DNA of 64,000 bases. Source: Muricomes intestini (lineage in GTDB: Bacteria > Bacillota > Clostridia > Lachnospirales > Lachnospiraceae). Positions 18,258-26,690 of the stretch are shown one piece after another. A program made the translations under genes and the position numbers. Numbering within the stretch: position 1 is the stretch's first letter; each line of letters opens with the position of its first letter. The notes under the pieces are model-generated. The model was not told the origin of the DNA, made no database searches, and saw only the letters and a program-made list of their open reading frames with translations. The DNA lies in assembly GCF_004346165.1 (NCBI RefSeq), contig NZ_SLZZ01000006.1, forward strand, positions 1-64,000. Direction: 5' to 3'.

Positions 18258-19697
18258 ATGAGAAACAAACGGTTTAAGCGTATGTTCGCAGTGGCAATGG
18301 CAACTGTAATGACGGCAGGTATGCTGGCAGGCTGCGGCGGCAGCGGTGCCTCATCTAAGGACGATGGGGCTGACAAAGAAAAATCAGCGGACACAGGCGG
18401 TGAATTTGACTGGAAAAAATATGAAGGTACTACCATTGAGATTCAGATGGTGCAGCATACGGCCTCGGAAGCAATGGTAAATAAATTGGAAGAATTTGAA
18501 GATCTTACCGGAATTCATGTAGAGTATTCTATTACACCGGAAAGCAACTATTTTGACAAGGTATCCACCTCACTGGCCAGCGGGTCAGGAAGCCCGGATC
18601 TCTTTATGTCGGGGGCATATCAGCTTTGGGATTATTCCGCAGCGGGGTATGTGGAAGATTTGAATACATATCTGGAGGATCCGTCTATGGTCAGTCCCGA
18701 TTATGACTATGACGATTTTGTACAGAGTGCGGTAAATGCGCTGAAATGGTCAGGCGTACCGGGAGAGGCAGTCGGTACAGGGCAGCAGCTGGCGCTTCCA
18801 CTTGCATTTGAGGTATATACAATGGCGTACAATAAGAAGGCATTTGAAGATAAGGGCCTGGAAATTCCGAAGACATATGACGAACTCCTGGATGTCTGTG
18901 ATAAGCTTCAGGGCTGGAATGGGGAGAATTCCTATGCTGTGGCAGTCAGAGGCGCACGGGACTGGGGAACCATCCATCCGGCATATATGAGTATGTTTGC
19001 TGCATTTGGGGCAAAAGACTTTGAAATCGAAGGTGATAAGCTGGTTTCTAAAGTAAATTCTCCGGAGGCAGTTGAAATGACAGAGTTTTTTGTAGACATG
19101 ATCAAACGCGGAGGAAGTTCTTCCTGGTCAAAGTACACCTGGTATGACTGCGGTGTCGACCTTGGAACCGGAAATACGGCTATGGTACTGGATGCGGACA
19201 ATAATCCGGTACATCAAAATTGGAAAGGTGCCTCTGAAGAAGCCGGAAATATAGCCTTTGCACCCCTGCCGGTAGGAAAAGAGGGGGACCCCCAGATTTC
19301 TAACTACTGGACCTGGTCTGTTGCAATGAACTCTGCATCTAAAAATAAAGGTGCCGCATGGTATTACATCATGTATTTCACCGGTAAAGATTTTGCAAAG
19401 TATGCGACCATCGAAGGGAACAGTCTGGATCCAGTACGTACATCTGTATGGGAATCCGAAGAGTTTAAGACTATGATGGATGAGCAGCCAGGGTATATTG
19501 ACTCATATAATGCAACCATCGATAACACTACAATTCTATTTACACCACAGCCTTATTTCTTTGAGACCACAACAGAATGGGCGGCTACACTCCAGGATAT
19601 TGTTGCAGGTAAGTATGATTCTGTGCAGGACGGGATGGATCAGCTAAAAGAAAAAATGGATAAAGCTGTTTCAGACATTGATTTGTCACAGTATTGA
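18258..19697 (+). CDS. Polyol/sugar ABC transporter substrate-binding lipoprotein (family 1)
   Basis: 479 aa. A lipoprotein signal ends MLAGCGG (Cys ~26), followed by a Ser/Asp-rich linker. The body has the family-1 pattern VNKLEEFEDLTGIHVEYSI..., SGSPDLFMSG and the late TWSVAMNSASKNKGAAWYYI found in MalE/UgpB-like receptors. The start at 258 of this block is chosen because AAGGAGG ends ten bases upstream; the closer ATG at 18251 opens only a 9-codon frame. It is the first gene of a transport operon that includes two permeases and two ATPases, and would deliver the ligand to them. The ligand is predicted to be a polyol from the dehydrogenase downstream. Confidence 0.92.
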   Translation: MRNKRFKRMFAVAMATVMTAGMLAGCGGSGASSKDDGADKEKSADTGGEFDWKKYEGTTIEIQMVQHTASEAMVNKLEEFEDLTGIHVEYSITPESNYFDKVSTSLASGSGSPDLFMSGAYQLWDYSAAGYVEDLNTYLEDPSMVSPDYDYDDFVQSAVNALKWSGVPGEAVGTGQQLALPLAFEVYTMAYNKKAFEDKGLEIPKTYDELLDVCDKLQGWNGENSYAVAVRGARDWGTIHPAYMSMFAAFGAKDFEIEGDKLVSKVNSPEAVEMTEFFVDMIKRGGSSSWSKYTWYDCGVDLGTGNTAMVLDADNNPVHQNWKGASEEAGNIAFAPLPVGKEGDPQISNYWTWSVAMNSASKNKGAAWYYIMYFTGKDFAKYATIEGNSLDPVRTSVWESEEFKTMMDEQPGYIDSYNATIDNTTILFTPQPYFFETTTEWAATLQDIVAGKYDSVQDGMDQLKEKMDKAVSDIDLSQY

Positions 19698-19720
19698 TAT
19701 CTATGACAGGAGGTAGGAAG

Positions 19721-20650
19721 ATGTTTGGCAGCAGTACAAAGAAAACGGGCGGGGGGATCAATTATAATGAGATTCCTGCGCGCATCCGCAGACGTCCGTA
19801 CTATATTATCGCGCCGGGATTGCTGATACTGATCGGCATTATGATTCCATTTATCACTGCAATATTTCTCTCCTTTACAAATTATTCCTTCCGCTTGCCG
19901 AAATGGGGGTTTGTAGGGCTGAAAAACTGGATAAACATGTTTACTGGCAAAGAGTTTTATCATGCTCTCGGCGTGACCTTGAGGTATGGTATCTTTGCCA
20001 CAGCTGCCGAGATGCTTTTAGGGACAGGGGTGGCACTTCTGCTCAGGAAGGATACCAGATACAGTAGGATATTAAAGGTGCTTTTTACATTTCCACTGAT
20101 GGTCGCACCGGCAATTGCGGTACTGATTTGGCAGCTGATGACGTCGAATACAGTGGGGATTCTTGAAAAGGTACTGAACATCTTTGGAATCTATAATTTC
20201 CCCTGGGCGGCATCTCACAGTACAGCTCTCTTTACAGCGATTTTGATTGATGCATGGGTGAACACTCCATTTGTGCTTTTGTTGGTTTTGGCAGGGATTC
20301 AGTCCTTGCCGAAATCACCCTTTGAGGCGGCAGCAGTGGATGGGGCCGGAGCCTGGTTTACATTCAAGACCTTGACGTTTCCCATGTTAAAGCCTTTTAT
20401 GTATATTGCGTTATTATTCAGGCTTATGGCCGCATTGCAGGAGTTTGGTATTATATATGCCCTGACAAAGGGCGGACCCGGAGATACCTTGATGAATATA
20501 TCGCTGACAGGTTACATCAATGGGTTTACCTATCAGAAGCTGGCAGCTGCCTTGCCCTATCTTCTTATTCTGTGGTTTATCATTAATAAGACAGCACAGT
20601 TCCTGGTAAAACGGCAGAGGCATCTGGCACAGCAGGCTGCAGGAAAGTAA
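19721..20650 (+). CDS. ABC transporter permease (MalF/UgpA type)
   Basis: Membrane permease of 309 aa with about six transmembrane helices. The coupling (EAA) loop is near residue 215: FEAAAVDGAGAWFTFKTLTF. The ATG at 19721 follows AGGAGG at 19708-19713 with 7-bp spacing and is preferred over a TTG at 19694. The N-terminal cytosolic tail is Gly/Lys-rich. It pairs with the second permease 10 bp downstream to make the transmembrane channel. Confidence 0.92.
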   Translation: MFGSSTKKTGGGINYNEIPARIRRRPYYIIAPGLLILIGIMIPFITAIFLSFTNYSFRLPKWGFVGLKNWINMFTGKEFYHALGVTLRYGIFATAAEMLLGTGVALLLRKDTRYSRILKVLFTFPLMVAPAIAVLIWQLMTSNTVGILEKVLNIFGIYNFPWAASHSTALFTAILIDAWVNTPFVLLLVLAGIQSLPKSPFEAAAVDGAGAWFTFKTLTFPMLKPFMYIALLFRLMAALQEFGIIYALTKGGPGDTLMNISLTGYINGFTYQKLAAALPYLLILWFIINKTAQFLVKRQRHLAQQAAGK

Positions 20651-20660
20651 AGGAGGGTGT

Positions 20661-21521
20661 ATGGAGAATCAGGGACAGCTGGTGGACAGCTCGAAAAATA
20701 AAAAAATATTTAAAATATTGGAACCCATAGGAAGAAATCTGGGCTTGACCCTGTTTGCCATGTTCGCCCTGTTTCCGCTGGTATGGATGGTGGTTTGCGC
20801 CTTTAAGTCAGATGCTCAAATGTACAATACCGTTTTTATTTTCCATCCTACTCTGGAAAACTTCAGGGCGGTGCTGGTAGGAACCGACTATTTCCGTGCT
20901 TTTTTTCAGAACCTGGTAGTGGCAGGGGGAGCGGTAATTATTACCGTAATTGCAGGGGTGCCCTGTGCATATGCGCTGGCAAGGTATAATTTTAAGAAAA
21001 AAGAGGATGTGGCATTTCAGATATTATCCTTTAAATTTGCGCCCGAAATCCTGGTAATTCTTCCGATTTTCTTAATCTTTCAAAAAATAGGATTATATGA
21101 TACTTATTTCGGATTGATCTGGGTATATCAGCTTATTACCATGCCCCTTCTAATCTGGGTGGTACGGGGGTATTTTGAGGATATCAGTATAGAAGTGGAA
21201 CAGGCGGCGCAGCTGGATGGTTATACGTGGTACGAGGTGTTTTTTAAGACCCTGGTGCCTTTGATCAAACCCGGACTGGTTGCTTCTGCCCTGCTGGCTT
21301 TCATATTTGCATGGAACAGCTTCACATTCCCGTTGATATTAAGCGGCTTTGAAATTCAAACAATTACCATCACTGCCCTGCGCTATATCGCTTCTGATAC
21401 AGTGCATTATGGGCAGGTGGCTGTTGCCTCCACTATTGCGGTACTTCCGGAAGTGATTGTGGCATTGTTTATTCAGAAACACTTAGTCCGCGGCTTAAGT
21501 TTCGGCGCGGTGAAGGGATAA
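20661..21521 (+). CDS. ABC transporter permease (MalG/UgpE type)
   Basis: 286 aa, about six transmembrane helices. The EAA-like loop VEQAAQLDGYTWYEVFFKTL lies near residue 180, the docking site for an ATPase. AAAGGAGGG sits just before the start. It is the second half of the heterodimeric channel with the MalF-type permease. Confidence 0.92.
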   Translation: MENQGQLVDSSKNKKIFKILEPIGRNLGLTLFAMFALFPLVWMVVCAFKSDAQMYNTVFIFHPTLENFRAVLVGTDYFRAFFQNLVVAGGAVIITVIAGVPCAYALARYNFKKKEDVAFQILSFKFAPEILVILPIFLIFQKIGLYDTYFGLIWVYQLITMPLLIWVVRGYFEDISIEVEQAAQLDGYTWYEVFFKTLVPLIKPGLVASALLAFIFAWNSFTFPLILSGFEIQTITITALRYIASDTVHYGQVAVASTIAVLPEVIVALFIQKHLVRGLSFGAVKG

Positions 21522-21534
21522 CGGAGGTAAAACC

Positions 21535-22680
21535 ATGGCTCAGATAGAACTTGAAAACATTACGAAACAATTCGGGGATGTGAAAGCATTGGATAATGTA
21601 AGCCTGACGGTCCGGGACAATGAGTTTTTTGTCTTGTTTGGACCGGCAGGTGCCGGAAAAACAACGCTGTTAAAAACGATTGCAGGTGCCGAATTTCCCG
21701 AAAAAGGTCTGGTGAAAATTGGCGGCAATATTGTAAACCATGTGGAATCTAAAGATAGAAATGTATCCATGGTTTTTGAGAATTATGCCTTGTATCCTAA
21801 CCTGTCGGTTTATGATAATATTGCATCGCCAATGCGCAGCAAGCTATATAAGAAAGATGAAGATTATATAAAAACAGCAGTAGATAAGGTAACAAAGATG
21901 ATGAAAATCAATCATCTTCTGGAAAGAAAGCCAAGCCAGCTATCCAATGGACAGCGGCAGAGGGTGGCTTTAGGGAGATGCCTGGTGAGAACACCTAATG
22001 TATTCCTGATGGATGAACCGCTGGCTCATCTGGACGCAAAACTGCGTCATTTCATGAGGGGAGAGTTAAAGGAGATGCAGACCTCCATCAACTCCACTAC
22101 CATTTATGTAACCCATGATTATATGGAAGCGATGTCGCTGGCGGACAGGATAGGGGTTCTTAATCATGGTGAAATTGTTCAGACAGGAACTGCCCAGGAA
22201 ATGTATTACACCCCCTGTAATGAATTTGTGGCCCGTTTATTCGGGGAACCTGAAATTAACATACTGGAAGGAAAAAAATATGCCCGGGAAGACAGTGTAT
22301 ATGTCAAGGTGTTGGAGCAGGATGTTTTACTATATCCTTCTGAGGATACTATACAGGCGTTGAAAGAGACAGATACGGATGATATACACATAGGAATGAG
22401 AGGAAATGATATCAAGTTTGCTTTTGAAAAACCCGGGGATGAGTGGCTGGAAGGAACCATATATGCAAATGAGCCGATTGGCAATAAGGTAATCATGACG
22501 GTGTTAATTGGAGATACAAAACTAGCTGTCACTTGCCCCAATGATACTGTGGCAGAGTTGGACCAGAAGGTTTATGTGAAATTCAATATGATGAATGCGA
22601 TTTATTTTAATGGTGAAACACAGAAATTTATCATAAGAAATAACATGTCCCGCTATATGGCTGAGAAAAGGGAGGGATAA
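21535..22680 (+). CDS. ABC transporter ATPase (UgpC/MsmK type), first of two
   Basis: 381 aa: nucleotide-binding domain plus a C-terminal TOBE-type regulatory domain. Walker A is GPAGAGKTT, the signature is LSNGQRQRV (Asn replaces the usual second Gly) and Walker B is VFLMDEPLAHLD. The Q-loop reads MVFENYALYP, with Glu where most relatives have Gln. A different ATPase gene follows after one base, so the importer likely uses a heterodimer of ATPases, each matched to one permease. This arrangement is known in some polyol/glycerol importers. Confidence 0.9.
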   Translation: MAQIELENITKQFGDVKALDNVSLTVRDNEFFVLFGPAGAGKTTLLKTIAGAEFPEKGLVKIGGNIVNHVESKDRNVSMVFENYALYPNLSVYDNIASPMRSKLYKKDEDYIKTAVDKVTKMMKINHLLERKPSQLSNGQRQRVALGRCLVRTPNVFLMDEPLAHLDAKLRHFMRGELKEMQTSINSTTIYVTHDYMEAMSLADRIGVLNHGEIVQTGTAQEMYYTPCNEFVARLFGEPEINILEGKKYAREDSVYVKVLEQDVLLYPSEDTIQALKETDTDDIHIGMRGNDIKFAFEKPGDEWLEGTIYANEPIGNKVIMTVLIGDTKLAVTCPNDTVAELDQKVYVKFNMMNAIYFNGETQKFIIRNNMSRYMAEKREG

Positions 22681-22681
22681 C

Positions 22682-23812
22682 ATGGCGCAGCTTATATTGA
22701 AAAATGTGTATAAACGTTATGACGGACAGAAAAAGAAGATGTTTAAAAAGAAAAAGAAAAAGGAAAATGATTTTGCAGTAAAAGATGTTTCATATGAATG
22801 TCAAGATGGAGAGTTTATCGGAATATTGGGACCTTCAGGCTGTGGAAAATCAACAACCCTCCGCATGGTGGCAGGATTGGAGAAGATTACTGCGGGTGAG
22901 ATATACATAGGTGATGTGCTCATTAATGATTTACAGCCAAAGGATAGGAATATAGGGCTGGCGTTTGAGGATTATGCCCTATATCCTCCTTTGTCCATTT
23001 ATGAAAATCTGGCTTTTAATATGCGGGCAAAAAAGAAAAAGGAAGATGAAATAAAAAAAGCTATTGAGTACGTGGCCCCCCTTATGAAGATCGATGACCT
23101 GCTGGACATGAAGCCGTCTGCATTGTCCGGAGGGCAAAAGCAGAGAGTCAATATTGCAAGAGCGATTGTGAGAAGACCGGGTCTTTTACTTCTGGATGAA
23201 CCTTTAAGCCACCTGGACGGTAAAATGCGCCAGCAGCTTCGGCAGGAAATCAAGCGTATGCACCATGAGATAAAGTGTACCACGATTATTGTAACCCATG
23301 ACCAGATGGAGGCAATGTCTCTGGCTGACCGCATTGTTATTATGAAGGAGGGGGAGATACAGCAGATTGGTACACCTCTGGAGGTATACGATGATCCTGC
23401 AAATGAGTTTGTAGCTGGTTTTATCGGGGAACCTCCGATGAACTTAATGCCCTCAGTAATCGAAAAACAGGGGGATAAGTATATGTTTACATTTGAAGGC
23501 AGCGAACTCCAGGTGGAAGTGCCAAAACGCTACAATAAGGTAGTTAAAGATAAAATGAAAGTAATACTTGGGGTACGTCCTGTGGATGTGTTGATTGCAG
23601 AGGAGGAAGTATCCTCCACGCCGGTGCCTGTTGCAGTATACGAAAATCTCGGAGACGAGAGAAGGATTTCGGTAAGAGTAGGGGAAATGCTGCTGAGTAT
23701 GACTACCCCGGAAGATGTCTATTATGAAACAGGACAGAATGTACAGCTGGTTTTTCACGAAGAACGAACACATCTGTTTGATCCTGAGACAGGAGGGCGG
23801 ATCAAAGTGTAA
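22682..23812 (+). CDS. ABC transporter ATPase (UgpC/MsmK type), second of two
   Basis: 376 aa: Walker A GPSGCGKST, signature LSGGQKQRV, Walker B LLLLDEPLSHLD, H-loop VTHDQMEAM, then a TOBE-type domain. Residues ~15-27 hold a Lys-rich insertion (QKKKMFKKKKKKEN) in the A-loop region, which is longer than usual. The Q-loop reads AFEDYALYP, again Glu for Gln. The two ATPases are clearly divergent paralogues rather than a recent duplication. It overlaps the operon tightly (one base after the first ATPase stop). Confidence 0.9.
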   Translation: MAQLILKNVYKRYDGQKKKMFKKKKKKENDFAVKDVSYECQDGEFIGILGPSGCGKSTTLRMVAGLEKITAGEIYIGDVLINDLQPKDRNIGLAFEDYALYPPLSIYENLAFNMRAKKKKEDEIKKAIEYVAPLMKIDDLLDMKPSALSGGQKQRVNIARAIVRRPGLLLLDEPLSHLDGKMRQQLRQEIKRMHHEIKCTTIIVTHDQMEAMSLADRIVIMKEGEIQQIGTPLEVYDDPANEFVAGFIGEPPMNLMPSVIEKQGDKYMFTFEGSELQVEVPKRYNKVVKDKMKVILGVRPVDVLIAEEEVSSTPVPVAVYENLGDERRISVRVGEMLLSMTTPEDVYYETGQNVQLVFHEERTHLFDPETGGRIKV

Positions 23813-23846
23813 TAGCATTTAAATAAAGGAAAGGATGGTTGTAAGT

Positions 23847-24932
23847 ATGAGAAATAAAGGAGAAACGCCAAAAACAATGAAGGCACTGGTGGCATATGAC
23901 AAAGATAGGTATGTATTTGAGCATGAGTATCCGGCTCCGGAATGTGGGTCTGATGATATCATAATTAAAACAGAGGCTTGCGGAATCTGTGCGGGGGATT
24001 TAAAATGCAACCATGGTGCAGCAATGTTCTGGGGAGATGAGGTTCAGCCCTCATGGGTGAAACCGCCATTTATTCCGGGGCATGAATTCTTTGGCCATAT
24101 TGTAGAAATTGGAGAAAATGTGGAGGGTTATGAATTGGGGGATAGAATTATTGCGGATCAGATTGTCCCCTGTGGAAAGTGCAGATTCTGTAAAGATGGA
24201 CATTACTGGATGTGCCAGCCCCACAATATCTTTGGATTTCAGAAAGAAAATAACGGTGGAATGGCTGAGTATGTAAGATACCCGCAGACCGCAGTGATCA
24301 GCCGTGTTCCGGACACCATGTCCATTGAGGATGCGCTGCTTATTGAGCCCTATGGCTGCTCCAAGCATGCCGTGGACAGAGGAAATATTACCAATGAAGA
24401 TGTTGTAGTGATTTCAGGGGCAGGCACATTGGGTCTGGGCATGGTAACTTACTCCAGAATGAAGAATCCAAAGAAACTGATTGTGCTGGACATGGTGGAT
24501 GAGCGCCTGGAAAAAGCAAAGGAATTTGGAGCCGATATTGTATGGAACCCGGGAAAGGTTAATGTGGTAAAAGAAATTGAAACATTAACAGAAGGCTATG
24601 GATGTGACGTTTATATCGAGGCAACAGGGCATCCCTCCAGTGTAATCCAGGGACTTAGCATGATAAGGAAATTGGGACGTTTTGTAGAGTTCAGTGTGTT
24701 TGGCGCCCCTACTACAGTTGACTGGTCTATTATCGGTGACAGAAAGGAGCTAGATATCCTGGGGTCACATTTGAGCCCATATGCTTTTCCATTTATCATT
24801 GAGAATATAGAAAATAAGAAATTAGGAACAAAAGGCGTTGTTTCCAGGAAGTTCAAAATTGAGGAATGGGAAAAGGCTTTTGAGTACGCGACAGGAAAGC
24901 ATGGAGATTTTAAAGTAGCATTGGTGTTTTAA
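23847..24932 (+). CDS. Zinc-dependent dehydrogenase, erythritol/L-threitol dehydrogenase-like
   Basis: 361 aa medium-chain dehydrogenase. The catalytic Zn site is indicated by CGICAGDLKC and PGHEFFG; the structural Zn Cys cluster is CGKCRFCKDGHYWMC; the Rossmann motif is SGAGTLGLG. The sequence resembles proteins annotated as erythritol/L-threitol dehydrogenases (QPSWVKPPFIPGHE and YPQTAVISRVP style segments), so the predicted reaction is oxidation of a C4 or larger polyol to a ketose with NAD+. The ATG at 23847 has AAAGGAAAGGA at good distance; the ATG at 23835 overlaps that site. It is the only enzyme in this transport cluster. Substrate assignment rests on memory of family annotation. Confidence 0.8.
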   Translation: MRNKGETPKTMKALVAYDKDRYVFEHEYPAPECGSDDIIIKTEACGICAGDLKCNHGAAMFWGDEVQPSWVKPPFIPGHEFFGHIVEIGENVEGYELGDRIIADQIVPCGKCRFCKDGHYWMCQPHNIFGFQKENNGGMAEYVRYPQTAVISRVPDTMSIEDALLIEPYGCSKHAVDRGNITNEDVVVISGAGTLGLGMVTYSRMKNPKKLIVLDMVDERLEKAKEFGADIVWNPGKVNVVKEIETLTEGYGCDVYIEATGHPSSVIQGLSMIRKLGRFVEFSVFGAPTTVDWSIIGDRKELDILGSHLSPYAFPFIIENIENKKLGTKGVVSRKFKIEEWEKAFEYATGKHGDFKVALVF

Positions 24933-24992
24933 TAGTTTCTATAAAATGTTTTATGGACAAATGTCATATGAGAGAAACGGTGGGGGACGGGT

Positions 24993-26600
24993 ATGCACCA
25001 TGTTTTAATAGTTGATGATGAATTTCTGGTACGTTTGGGATTAAAAACAACCATTGACTGGGAATCAAATGGCTATAAAGTTGCTGGGGAGGCTTCCAAT
25101 GGAAAAGAAGCATTGGAAATGGTGCGCTCCTCTATGCCGGATATTGTATTAGTAGATATTAAAATGCCATTGATGGATGGGTTGGAATTTATTACAGAAG
25201 CAAAGAAAATAAACGAAACCATTTCGTTTATTATTCTGAGTAACTATGAGAATTTTCAATATGCGAAACATGCCATAAAGCTTGGAGTCTCCCAGTATCT
25301 CTTAAAAAGTGAAATCAACGAGGATACTCTCCTGGCAGCACTGGAGTCAGTGAAGGCAGAACAAACCAGCAGGCATGTATCCCAGCAGGATGACAAGCAG
25401 GCGAGAAAAGCTTATTTGACCAACAATTTATCCAAAGCCCAGATTAACGCCTGTATTCCTATAGACAGAATGGATGCTCCCCCCGAAGGGCTTTTCGGGG
25501 CAGATAAATATGTGGTTATTAAGTATTTCTGCGGTATTGGGCTTTTGAATGAGCAGAGTATAGATATGCTTTCAAAGACCATGGTTTCTCTGGTTGAGAA
25601 TGAGTTCTGGGGAGTGGTGTACAGTGAGGTTATATACCAGATGCATTATTACATAACTTTGATTTGTCCGGTAAATTCTCTTGCAGATACAGAGAAAATT
25701 TATATAGAAAAGAGTATCTCTATCGGAAAAAAAATGAAATACTATTTTTCTGTTTCCTTAAAAGGCGGAATCAGCCGGAAAGAAAAAGCAGGACATCTGC
25801 CCTGTCTTCTGCGGCAAGCGGAAATGGCGAGGCAGCAGTGTTTTTTTGACAGCAGCAGGGCGGAGGGAACGCCCGGTGGTGTGCGCTCTGCCGTAGAGCA
25901 TTCTTTTATTGTTTATGAAAAAATATTCGGGGAAGCCAGGAAGAAGGAGGTAAGGCCCCATGTAAGCAGCTCTAAAATTCTTGAATATCTCACAGAAGGC
26001 AGAAGCCAGGAGCTGGCTGCCTATATACATGATATTTTTGTCTGTATAAAGGAACAGGGTGCCTATACAGGAGTGCAGCATACCTTTATCGATTTCTTGT
26101 CCATTGCTAAATCCAGCGTGGAAAGGTTAAATATACCAATAACGGACAATTTTGCAGCCAAGCTGGATTATGACAACTGGAATATTCTTACTTCTGTAGG
26201 AGAAACTGAAGTTTACATACATGATATTTTTAACGGTATTTTAGGTTTTATGAGTGAAGGAATCAGCGGATATAGTGCCAGTGTGAAAAAGGCAATTGCT
26301 TATGTGGAGGAACATTATACGTCCAACATTACATTGGAGGATGTGGCGCAATATGGAGAAATCAGCAAGAGTTACCTCTCTATGCTTTTCAAGCAGGAAA
26401 CGGGAATTAACTTTGTAACTTATTTGAATCAATATCGGATTGAAAAGGGGAAAAAGCTGCTGACAGATACAAATCTCAAAATTTATGAGATTGCGGAGGA
26501 AATAGGGTTTGGAAGTCCTTATTATTTCAGCAAGGTATTTAAGGAACTGACAGGAATGCAATGTAAAGAGTATAGAGATCATTACTCAGCGGTAAATTGA
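24993..26600 (+). CDS. YesN-type response regulator with AraC DNA-binding domain
   Basis: 535 aa. The receiver domain (residues 1-120) has the acidic pair DD at 8-9 and the phosphorylated Asp-55 in LVDIKMP. A long variable middle follows, then two AraC helix-turn-helix motifs in the last ~100 residues (ITLEDVAQYGEISKSYLSML and IYEIAEEIGFGSPYYFSKVF). It is the expected partner of the YesM kinase at 16338 and would activate the transport operon between them. The ribosome site is weak (GGTGGGGGACGG). Confidence 0.92.
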   Translation: MHHVLIVDDEFLVRLGLKTTIDWESNGYKVAGEASNGKEALEMVRSSMPDIVLVDIKMPLMDGLEFITEAKKINETISFIILSNYENFQYAKHAIKLGVSQYLLKSEINEDTLLAALESVKAEQTSRHVSQQDDKQARKAYLTNNLSKAQINACIPIDRMDAPPEGLFGADKYVVIKYFCGIGLLNEQSIDMLSKTMVSLVENEFWGVVYSEVIYQMHYYITLICPVNSLADTEKIYIEKSISIGKKMKYYFSVSLKGGISRKEKAGHLPCLLRQAEMARQQCFFDSSRAEGTPGGVRSAVEHSFIVYEKIFGEARKKEVRPHVSSSKILEYLTEGRSQELAAYIHDIFVCIKEQGAYTGVQHTFIDFLSIAKSSVERLNIPITDNFAAKLDYDNWNILTSVGETEVYIHDIFNGILGFMSEGISGYSASVKKAIAYVEEHYTSNITLEDVAQYGEISKSYLSMLFKQETGINFVTYLNQYRIEKGKKLLTDTNLKIYEIAEEIGFGSPYYFSKVFKELTGMQCKEYRDHYSAVN

Positions 26601-26609
26601 CAATAAGTA

Positions 26610-26680
26610 TTATTTCAGCATAGCAAGAGATTTAAAGGCCTTGGAAATGTACTCCAGGGCCTTTTCATTATTAGGAAACT
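26610..26680 (-). mobile_element. Trace of IS1182 transposase N-terminus
   Basis: On the minus strand the codons read EKALEYISKAFKSLAMLK, stop, YLLS. The larger remnant at 16140 reads KKALECIPKAFGCPAMLKEYLYS. The similarity extends over ~70 bp at DNA level, including the TTTCAGCATAGCA and GCCTTGG blocks. Only this fragment is left, squeezed between the response regulator and the subtilase gene. The same DNA forms the terminator hairpin at 26640, so a conserved terminator-like repeat is the alternative reading. Confidence 0.5.
26632..26668. terminator. Bidirectional terminator between convergent genes
   Basis: AAAGGCCTTGGA pairs with TCCAGGGCCTTT around a 7-nt loop, with T-runs on both outer sides (TTTTC to the right, TTTAAAT on the other strand). 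It separates the rightward regulator and leftward subtilase genes. Confidence 0.75.
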
Positions 26681-26690
26681 CTGACATTTT

